Part shown: piece by piece, positions 9,708 through 14,769 of the stretch
How positions within the stretch are numbered: position 1 is the first letter of the stretch
How the letters are laid out: each line of letters opens with the position of its first letter
Source: an uncultured Clostridia bacterium
GTDB lineage: Bacteria; Bacillota; Clostridia; Christensenellales; UBA1242
Direction of reading: 5' to 3'
Assembly: GCA_947366645.1 (NCBI GenBank)
Contig: CANBAX010000009.1
Coordinates: 1 to 15,602 of the forward strand
DNA: 15,602 nucleotides
Made by a program: the position numbers and the translations under genes
The notes under the pieces: generated by a model
What the model saw: the letters and a program-made list of their open reading frames with translations, nothing else
What the model was told of the DNA's origin: nothing
The model's database searches: none

Positions 9708-10592
9708 ATGACTAAAGGTAAAAAATTTATAATTGCACTAGCTATAATAGTCTTGCTGGCAGTAATTTCCGTCGTGATTATTGTTTGTTTACCTAAGAAT
9801 GTAAACGATGTAAGAGATAGAGCCTTTAAAGAAGCAGAAACAAGTTTTTTACAAAGTGATGAAGAAAGGAATATGTACTCTTCGTTTACAAGTAAAATTC
9901 AAATCAGTGCATCTCAATATATTAAAAATGCCGATGACGCAAAAACGGTATCAAATATGCTTGTAAATGTTTTGGATTTTTACAATGAATTTCTTGTTTT
10001 TGCAAAAGATAATAAAACTTATCAAGCCCAGTATAGAGTTGTACTTGATGCTTTTAATTCTGCAAATTCATATCAAAAATCCATGAATTCATTATTAAAA
10101 GATGTATATGAGTATGTAGGCAATGATACTACCTATATTACTGGCGCTTGGCAAAAGTTTGAAAAAGATTATTTTCAATATGTAGAATATTATGTAAAAG
10201 CCTTAGAAGGGCTTGGTAAGGTTTATATAGACTGTGTACCAAGTGGTTTTAATAACAATGCTCTGACAAGCCTAGTTATAAACACGACGACAGATTACTT
10301 AAAAGTCATTTCAACTGGTAAGGATAATTATTCCGCAGTTGTCGCAAAGGCAGAAAACTTTATTGATAAATACATTTTAGATACTTCCTTGATAGAGAAA
10401 TATGAATTTAGCAGCAACCTAAAAACAACAGTAACAAACATAAATTCTTTTGAAACCATTTATAAGGATAGTGTTATTTCTGTAATAAATAGCATAAACA
10501 ACTCTGGTATAACTTATAAAATAAGAGATACTGATAAAACTGGTGCTCTTGCTTCACTTAAATCCTTTTTGGAAGGAGGTCTTAACGCATGA
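9708..10592 (+). CDS. Signal-anchored extracytoplasmic protein, unknown function
   Basis: 294 residues. A short basic N-terminus (MTKGKK) is followed by one long hydrophobic segment (7-28) with no lipobox or obvious cleavage site, so it is most likely a signal anchor with the remainder outside the membrane. The exported part looks mostly helical, rich in Tyr, Asn, Ser and Lys, with no motif I recognise. AGGAGG (9698-9703) lies 4 nt ahead of the ATG and overlaps the dnaB stop. The gene overlaps the following lipoprotein gene by 4 bp (ATGA at 10589-10592), which indicates translational coupling and suggests the two exported proteins act together (inference). Confidence 0.85.
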   Translation: MTKGKKFIIALAIIVLLAVISVVIIVCLPKNVNDVRDRAFKEAETSFLQSDEERNMYSSFTSKIQISASQYIKNADDAKTVSNMLVNVLDFYNEFLVFAKDNKTYQAQYRVVLDAFNSANSYQKSMNSLLKDVYEYVGNDTTYITGAWQKFEKDYFQYVEYYVKALEGLGKVYIDCVPSGFNNNALTSLVINTTTDYLKVISTGKDNYSAVVAKAENFIDKYILDTSLIEKYEFSSNLKTTVTNINSFETIYKDSVISVINSINNSGITYKIRDTDKTGALASLKSFLEGGLNA

Positions 10593-11647
10593 AATTATTT
10601 AGCAAAATATTTTTGAGTTTAGTTTTTATATTTTCTAGTGCCATGATGTTTGCCTGTGGGGGCGAGGTTGCCAGAACGCCTTATTCCCAGCTGGCTGACA
10701 CAATGTCGGAAATATCAGAACATGGTATGTTTTTAAATTCTAGTGTCGATGGTGTTTCAAGTAAATACATATTAAAAGATTTTACAAATTCTAATGAAAA
10801 ATATGTAAATGAAAGTCTTGTTATACCTATGAATTTTATTAATAAATATCAAAGCGACCTTCCCAAGATAAAAGAAATGAAAAAGATTTCAGGAGAGGGC
10901 AGCGGTTCTATTGAAAAACTTGAAAGAGAAATCACCGAGTTTAAAATCGCATATAACCAACTGAAAAATGAATATGATAGGTTTATTACCTTTCAAACTG
11001 AAGGCTCTATCTATGATGGCGTGAGGCAGGCATACCTATATGAAATTACAGACTTTACTGAAAATGCTTATAGGCTTGCTTTCAAAATGGCAGAAGTTGA
11101 AGACAAAGTTTTTAATAGATATAGTAGTAAAGATGTTACAACCTATGCCCTAACAACTAAAGATACTGAGTATTTTAAAGACTATTTAGCGCTAAGTATG
11201 GCACAAGATTTTTATAACGTGCTACTTCCAAGCGTGAAAACCATAAATTACACTGCTACTTCCGAACTCGGGGTGTTTTTAAACAAAGTTAAGAATGACT
11301 TTGCGAGTTTATTAAGTACCTTTGTTCGCGGAGTAAATTATGCTGATTTAACTGGGGAAGAAAGTACTAAGAAAGAAAATGGCAAAGATATTGTGATTTA
11401 TAATAACAGCAAGGTTAAAGAAATTTATGAACTTGAGAAAAAATTGATAGTTGAAAGAGGGCTTGTAGAAAAATCATTGAAGGAATTTTCTTTGTATGAC
11501 TATGCCGAAAAGTACAACTTTGATTTGGATAGTTACAACAAAGTAAATATCTATGCCGAAACCTATTACAACCAAATACAAGTGTATTATTTAACAAACT
11601 TAAGTCAGTACACCACTTATTTAAAAACTATATTGTTTAGGAGCTAA
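10589..11647 (+). CDS. Putative lipoprotein, largely helical, unknown function
   Basis: 352 residues. The signal peptide (MKLFSKIFLSLVFIFSSAMM) is followed by a lipobox-like MFAC with Cys23 as the expected lipidated residue and GGE after it. The -3 position is Met rather than Leu, a mild deviation. The mature part is predicted mainly helical; a stretch near 100-135 (SIEKLEREITEFKIAYNQLK and onward) has coiled-coil character. There are no catalytic motifs that I recognise. A perfect AAGGAGGT (10573-10580) stands 8 nt before the ATG, inside the 3' end of the preceding gene. It overlaps that gene by 4 bp and is separated from gltX by one base. Together with the preceding gene it forms an exported pair inserted between dnaB and gltX. 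Confidence 0.85.
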   Translation: MKLFSKIFLSLVFIFSSAMMFACGGEVARTPYSQLADTMSEISEHGMFLNSSVDGVSSKYILKDFTNSNEKYVNESLVIPMNFINKYQSDLPKIKEMKKISGEGSGSIEKLEREITEFKIAYNQLKNEYDRFITFQTEGSIYDGVRQAYLYEITDFTENAYRLAFKMAEVEDKVFNRYSSKDVTTYALTTKDTEYFKDYLALSMAQDFYNVLLPSVKTINYTATSELGVFLNKVKNDFASLLSTFVRGVNYADLTGEESTKKENGKDIVIYNNSKVKEIYELEKKLIVERGLVEKSLKEFSLYDYAEKYNFDLDSYNKVNIYAETYYNQIQVYYLTNLSQYTTYLKTILFRS

Positions 11648-11648
11648 T

Positions 11649-13277
11649 ATGGATTATAAAAAATTGGCGGAATTACTTTATCCTAATGTAAAACTGACGC
11701 CAAAAGATATTTTTGAAAAATTTCCACCTCGCTCGCTGAAGTCGGGCGAGGTTGTTTCGCGTTTTGCACCCAGCCCTACTGGATTTATGCATATAGGAAA
11801 CTTTTTTCAAATGTTTATCAGCTACTCATTATGCAAAGTGACTAATGGTGTGTTTTTTCTAAGAATGGAAGACACTGACGCAAAACGCGAAGTGGAAGGA
11901 GCAAGGGCTTTCATTTATGAAATTCTAGACCGTTTTGGTATCAAAGTTGACGAATATCAAACTCTTGAAGGTATTGACATCGGAAATTATGGCCCTTATG
12001 TACAAAGCCAGCGTAAAGAAATATACGAAGCCTTTGCTAAAGATTTAGTTTCAAGAGGTAAGGCGTTTCCTTGTTTTTGTAAAAAGACAGAGGGAAAGGA
12101 AGAAATATTAAAAGAGCGTGAAACTAAGTTTATAGAAAATGACGAATGCGAATATGACCCTTGTCGCGACCTTACATTTGAAGAAGTAAAAACGCATCTA
12201 GATAATGGAGAGGCTTTTGCAATTCGTTTAAGAACAAAAAATACTGGAAAAGAGAGAATAGTATTTCACGATTTGATTAAGGGAGAAATTGAAGCGAAAG
12301 CTAATGCAAAAGATGTAATTTTGCTTAAAAGTGACGGCATTCCTCCTTATCCTTTTGCCCATGCCATTGATGATACTCTTATGGGGACAAATGTTGTTGT
12401 AAGAGGAGAGGAATATATCTCATCAACACCTGTGCATTTAGAGATTTTTGAAGCACTTGGTTTTAATCCTATTGCTTATTGCCATAATCCTTCAGTTTGT
12501 AAAATTGGTGAAAACGGAAACAGGCGAAAGATTTCAAAACGTTACGACCCTGAGGCAAAAATGCTTTATTATTTTGAGGAAGGATATCCGGCTGTAGCAG
12601 TACTAGAATACCTTTTAAATATTGTAAATTCAGGCTTTGAGATGTGGAGAACGAAAAACCCAGATGCTGACTGGCAAGACTTTAAATTTGGTATAAATGA
12701 TATAACGGCGGTTGCACCTATATTTGATATTGCCAAATTAAATGATATTTCAAAGAATATAATCGCTAAAATGAGTGCGGAAGAGGTGTTTGACAACTGG
12801 CTGAAGTGGGCGAAAGAATTTAAGCCAGCCCTTGCTAAGTATCTTGAAAACAATAGGGAATATGCTAATAAAATCTGCGGTATAGACCGCGGCGGACTAA
12901 AACCAAGGAAGGATATTTATAAGTGGAGCATGATAGAGGAATATTTTTCATATATGCTCGCGAAGCCAAAACTTGTTGATGAAATAGATAATGCTTCAAA
13001 TTATAAAGAATTTTTAACTGCTTATGGCAAGGATTTTAAACTGCCTAGCGATAAAGACGAGTGGTTTAGTAAAGTTAAGACGGTTGCGGAAACATTGGGT
13101 TATGCCACCGATAATAAGGCGTATAAAGCAAATCCAGAGGGGTATAAAGGCAATACCGCTAAGGCTTGTGAATATATCCGCTTGGCACTTACTGGAAAGA
13201 AGAATTCACCTGATATCTACGAACTTATGACAATACTTGGAGAAAAGGAAGTTAAGGAAAGACTTACAATAAAATAA
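11649..13277 (+). CDS. gltX: Glutamyl-tRNA synthetase (class Ic)
   Basis: 542 residues, longer than the roughly 470-500 usual for bacterial GluRS. It charges tRNA-Glu with glutamate using ATP. The Rossmann-fold signature RFAPSPTGFMHIGN places HIGH-type HIGN at 48-51 after an N-terminal extension of about 30 residues. The second signature is KISKR at 294-298 (KMSKS-type). A zinc-site-like pattern, CFC at 142-144 followed by YDPC about 25 residues later, resembles the insert of zinc-binding GluRS. The C-terminal region (GNTAKACEYIRLALTGKKNS and onward) matches the anticodon-binding end. RFAPSPTG with Ala-Pro favours GluRS over GlnRS. Whether it also charges tRNA-Gln cannot be told from this window. 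AGGAG (11639-11643) lies 5 nt before the ATG. It is the last gene of the operon, and its stop is inside the terminator stem. Confidence 0.93.
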   Translation: MDYKKLAELLYPNVKLTPKDIFEKFPPRSLKSGEVVSRFAPSPTGFMHIGNFFQMFISYSLCKVTNGVFFLRMEDTDAKREVEGARAFIYEILDRFGIKVDEYQTLEGIDIGNYGPYVQSQRKEIYEAFAKDLVSRGKAFPCFCKKTEGKEEILKERETKFIENDECEYDPCRDLTFEEVKTHLDNGEAFAIRLRTKNTGKERIVFHDLIKGEIEAKANAKDVILLKSDGIPPYPFAHAIDDTLMGTNVVVRGEEYISSTPVHLEIFEALGFNPIAYCHNPSVCKIGENGNRRKISKRYDPEAKMLYYFEEGYPAVAVLEYLLNIVNSGFEMWRTKNPDADWQDFKFGINDITAVAPIFDIAKLNDISKNIIAKMSAEEVFDNWLKWAKEFKPALAKYLENNREYANKICGIDRGGLKPRKDIYKWSMIEEYFSYMLAKPKLVDEIDNASNYKEFLTAYGKDFKLPSDKDEWFSKVKTVAETLGYATDNKAYKANPEGYKGNTAKACEYIRLALTGKKNSPDIYELMTILGEKEVKERLTIK

Positions 13278-13305
13278 AGATATGCAGTTTGCATATCTTT
13301 ATTTT
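13271..13305. terminator. Bidirectional terminator between gltX and the alkyltransferase gene
   Basis: A perfect 15-bp stem (13271-13285 with 13291-13305) has a 5-nt loop, AGTTT. The A-rich left arm and T-rich right arm give a U-run in both directions. The gltX TAA (13275-13277) and the TAA of the minus-strand gene (13299-13301) occupy exactly symmetrical positions in the two arms. Confidence 0.88.
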
Positions 13306-13607
13306 GTTAAATCAAAAAAATATTCATCTAGGTCTACTGAATGTTCATTAACTTCCACTCCCTCACGTTCAAGTAAAGATTTTTGCATATTTTTGCCGCC
13401 AAAGGCAAATGCACTAGACAATTCGCCTCTTTGGTTTACAACTCGGTGACAGGGGGTGGTAGTATTGCTTGGGTTTGCGTGAAGTGCCCAGCCCACCTGT
13501 CTTGACATTCGAGGGTTGCCAAGGGCGCGGGCTATGTTTCCATATGTTGAAACTTTGCCTTTGGGAATTTTTTGTACCAAGCTATATACTTTTTCAAAAT
13601 AATTCAT
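13299..13607 (-). CDS. Single-domain O6-alkylguanine-DNA alkyltransferase (MGMT/Ogt) family protein
   Basis: 102 residues, only the C-terminal DNA-binding and active-site domain; the N-terminal domain of Ada/Ogt/MGMT is absent. Known proteins remove alkyl groups from O6 of guanine by transfer to an active-site cysteine. Here the cysteine is kept: PCHRV with Cys53. Residues matching human MGMT by spacing are present: Tyr22 (Tyr114), the arginine finger Arg36 (Arg128), Asn45 (Asn137) and Glu before Gly in LLEREG (Glu172). It is therefore not a typical alkyltransferase-like protein with Trp or Ala at the cysteine. The start is supported by AGAGGT (complement of 13612-13617) 4 nt upstream of the ATG. 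It converges on gltX. I saw no convincing promoter in the 54-bp gap upstream. Confidence 0.88.
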   Translation of the reverse strand: MNYFEKVYSLVQKIPKGKVSTYGNIARALGNPRMSRQVGWALHANPSNTTTPCHRVVNQRGELSSAFAFGGKNMQKSLLEREGVEVNEHSVDLDEYFFDLTK

Positions 13608-13661
13608 AATGACCTCTTTAAAAATAATATCACATTTTAAAGTATAAGCGTAAATAATATT

Positions 13662-13850
13662 ATGGAAAAAAATAAAAAACTTAATATGAAACCAGAGGAA
13701 CTGGTTGCGCTGGCATCAAGTCTTGCAATTTCACTATCTAAATGCTATGACCATCATGACCTAGATTCTTTAAAATGTTTTTTCTCAACAGTGGCGTCAA
13801 ATATATCCCTTATTCAAAACCATTGCAAAAGCTGTGGCATTAAAAAATGA
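13662..13850 (+). CDS. Small hypothetical protein with four cysteines
   Basis: 62 residues, mainly helical: a basic N-terminus, then an amphipathic stretch (EELVALASSLAISLSKCYDH), an acidic turn and a second helix, ending in HCKSCG, a CxxC pair. The pattern of two short helices around a DLDSL turn recalls small clostridial proteins of unknown function such as those grouped under DUF6774, but this is a weak recollection. No Shine-Dalgarno sequence precedes the ATG. The in-frame ATG at 13686 (MKPEEL) is an alternative start, also without a good site. The TGA stop lies in the left arm of the hairpin at 13847-13869. The low-complexity start and missing ribosome site leave some doubt that it is expressed. 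Confidence 0.55.
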   Translation: MEKNKKLNMKPEELVALASSLAISLSKCYDHHDLDSLKCFFSTVASNISLIQNHCKSCGIKK

Positions 13851-13869
13851 CATCACATGGTGATGTCAT
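13847..13869 (-). terminator. Hairpin terminator of the 83-aa gene, between convergent small genes
   Basis: A perfect 10-bp stem (ATGACATCAC at 13847-13856 with GTGATGTCAT at 13860-13869) has a 3-nt loop. Read on the minus strand it is followed at once by TTTTTT, as expected of an intrinsic terminator. On the plus strand the nearest T-run is about 10 nt away, so termination in that direction would be weaker. Confidence 0.75.
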
Positions 13870-13886
13870 CGTACAAATATTTTTCT

Positions 13887-14138
13887 TTATGCCTCAGCTT
13901 GTTCTGGTGCATAGGCTGCAACAAATTCAGCATGTTTTTCAGCTAGAATGTTATCAAGTTCGCTCTTCTCAGCTGCTACACGGTCATGAACGCGTTTGCC
14001 GACCATTCTGGCTGCAGATGATTTTTTTGGACGTCTTTTGTTCCAATTTCCACGAAACATGTCGCCCTTATTTTCCACCTGAGCAAGTTTATTTACAGGT
14101 TCGCGTGTTGGCATACTTTCCATGTCTAAATTTCTCAT
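13887..14138 (-). CDS. Small basic hypothetical protein (83 aa)
   Basis: The start is fixed by AGGAGG (complement of 14144-14149) 5 nt before the ATG at 14138-14136; longer upstream reading frames cross the promoter and are artefacts. The protein is hydrophilic with no signal or membrane segment. A strongly basic centre at about 29-52 (RGNWNKRRPKKSSAARMVGK) suggests nucleic-acid or ribosome binding. It is followed by a helical, alanine- and glutamate-rich C-terminus (about 53-83). I do not recognise the family. It is a monocistronic unit with its own consensus-like promoter and a terminator, so it is probably well expressed. Confidence 0.75.
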   Translation of the reverse strand: MRNLDMESMPTREPVNKLAQVENKGDMFRGNWNKRRPKKSSAARMVGKRVHDRVAAEKSELDNILAEKHAEFVAAYAPEQAEA

Positions 14139-14162
14139 CGTTTCCTCCTTGTTAGTGACTAT

Positions 14163-14191
14163 ATGATAGCATGGAGGAAGGGAAAAGTCAA
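14163..14191 (-). promoter_or_regulatory. Sigma-type promoter of the 83-aa gene
   Basis: On the minus strand the -35 box TTGACT (14191-14186) and the -10 box TATCAT (14168-14163) are 17 bp apart. The -10 box ends 24 bp before the ATG, and the AGGAGG ribosome site lies within the short leader. Confidence 0.8.
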
Positions 14192-14246
14192 TACCCATTC
14201 TCGACAAATTTTCAGAATTTTCGAATTTTTTTATCGGTAAGGAATA

Positions 14247-14282
14247 ATAAAAAAAGTCCTTTTCTTTTATAAGAAGGGACTG
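14247..14282 (-). terminator. Intrinsic terminator of the tRNA-Gly transcript
   Basis: On the minus strand AGTCCCTTCTT pairs with AAGAAAAGGACT (one bulged base, one G-T pair) around a short A/T-rich loop. TTTTTTT follows immediately (complement of 14255-14249). There is no gene between it and the tRNA, so it most likely ends the tRNA-Gly transcript after the structured region. Confidence 0.7.
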
Positions 14283-14463
14283 GAAAATTTTATAGTGGCA
14301 AGGCTTGAAAGTAAAACACCATGTTAAAAAAAGTAGTGACAAATCGCCAACGCAACGAAGTGTAGTGCGATTTCGTTTGGTCGCTAACGAGACAGTAAAG
14401 CGGTAGGGTCGTATAACTTTGGAGTCTTTCAAAGTTGAGACCGATTAGCTTATACTGGCGAGT

Positions 14464-14484
14464 TGGAGCGAAAGACGGGATTCG
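14464..14484 (-). repeat. 21-bp direct repeat of the tRNA-Gly 3' end (att-like copy)
   Basis: These 21 bp are identical to 14583-14603, the 3' end of tRNA-Gly(CCC): CCA, discriminator base, 3' acceptor strand, 3' T-stem strand and part of the T loop. The copies are 119 bp apart in the same orientation and similarity stops at both borders. This is the classic form of a tRNA-derived attachment site or tRNA fragment, but no integrase lies in the window. Confidence 0.8.
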
Positions 14485-14546
14485 TTCGGCAAACAGCGTT
14501 TGCCAGTGGCCGGGCGCGCAGTCCTCTTGTCCGCCCCGACCGCGAA

Positions 14547-14561
14547 GCGGGTGAGAATCCC
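14547..14561 (+). repeat. Inverted near-copy of the tRNA-Gly T arm
   Basis: GCGGGTGAGAATCCC on the plus strand matches 13 of 15 bases of the tRNA T-arm sequence GCGGGTTCGAATCCC, which is on the minus strand (14610-14596). It can therefore pair with the T arm of the tRNA transcript, and its last 7 bases can also pair with the partial tRNA copy at 14477-14483. The T arm is itself nearly palindromic, which lowers the weight of this match. Confidence 0.6.
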
Positions 14562-14582
14562 TAATATTTGTTTTTAACTTCC

Positions 14583-14657
14583 TGGAGCGAAAGACGGGAT
14601 TCGAACCCGCGTTCCTCAGCTTGGGAAGCTGATGCCATACCACTAGGCCACTTTCGC
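14583..14657 (-). tRNA. tRNA-Gly (anticodon CCC)
   Basis: 75 nt including an encoded CCA (complement of 14585-14583). The acceptor stem GCGAAAG/CTTTCGC is perfect. The D arm is GCC/GGC, the anticodon stem TCAGC/GCTGA encloses the loop TTCCCAA, and the T arm is GCGGG-TTCGAAT-CCCGT. The anticodon CCC (complement of 14625-14623) reads the glycine codon GGG. It is a solitary tRNA gene with its own promoter, upstream of the structured noncoding region in transcription order. Confidence 0.95.
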
Positions 14658-14671
14658 ATAGGTGTAAAATA

Positions 14672-14700
14672 AGTATAAAACTTTTACATTAAAAAGTCAA
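14672..14700 (-). promoter_or_regulatory. Promoter of tRNA-Gly
   Basis: On the minus strand the -35 box TTGACT (14700-14695) and the -10 box TATACT (14677-14672) have a 17-bp spacer. The -10 box ends 14 bp before the first tRNA base, leaving a leader of only a few nucleotides for RNase P to remove. Confidence 0.82.
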
Positions 14701-14734
14701 AATAAAATATAAAAATAATTTATTAAAAATAAAT

Positions 14735-14762
14735 AAAAAATGCAATTTTAATTGCATTTTTT
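14735..14762 (-). terminator. Intrinsic terminator of trpS
   Basis: A perfect 12-bp stem (14735-14746 with 14751-14762, AAAAAATGCAAT/ATTGCATTTTTT) has a 4-nt loop and gives a U-run on the minus strand directly after the trpS stop. It is symmetrical enough to work in both directions. Confidence 0.85.
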
Positions 14763-14769
14763 GATATTT

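Larger units (their letters stand above)
14283..14582 (-). ncRNA. Structured noncoding region downstream of tRNA-Gly, probably co-transcribed
   Basis: About 300 bp without a credible gene, lying between tRNA-Gly and a minus-strand terminator, so it is probably transcribed on the minus strand (inference). It is rich in inverted repeats: AAATCGC/GCGATTT (14341-14347 and 14367-14373), AACTTTG/CAAAGTT (14415-14421 and 14430-14436), GGCAAAC/GTTTGCC (14488-14494 and 14498-14504) and CCGC/GCGG (14540-14543 and 14547-14550). The part from 14464 to 14561 is about 65% GC, far above its surroundings. Reading frames that cross the region run through the tRNA and hairpins and are not convincing. It could be an RNA element, a dispersed repeat or the remnant of an insertion at the tRNA. 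Confidence 0.45.

Noticed and set aside
13608..13661. A divergent promoter pair between the alkyltransferase gene and the 62-aa gene (TATACT- and TATAAG-like boxes)
   Set aside because: The -10-like boxes have no acceptable -35 partner at 16-18 bp on either strand, and AT-rich spacers give such boxes by chance.
13847..14155. Plus-strand 102-residue frame across the 83-aa gene
   Set aside because: It is antisense to a gene with firm start and promoter signals, begins in the terminator hairpin, and has no ribosome site.
13887..14432. Longer 181-residue reading frame on the minus strand extending the 83-aa gene upstream
   Set aside because: The extra N-terminal part crosses the TTGACT/TATCAT promoter and the tRNA-transcript terminator, has no ribosome site, and the ATG at 14138 has a perfect AGGAGG.
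14290..14643. 117-residue minus-strand reading frame spanning the tRNA-Gly gene and the structured region
   Set aside because: It runs through the tRNA gene and several hairpins, starts inside the tRNA and has no ribosome site. The composition follows the RNA structure rather than a protein.
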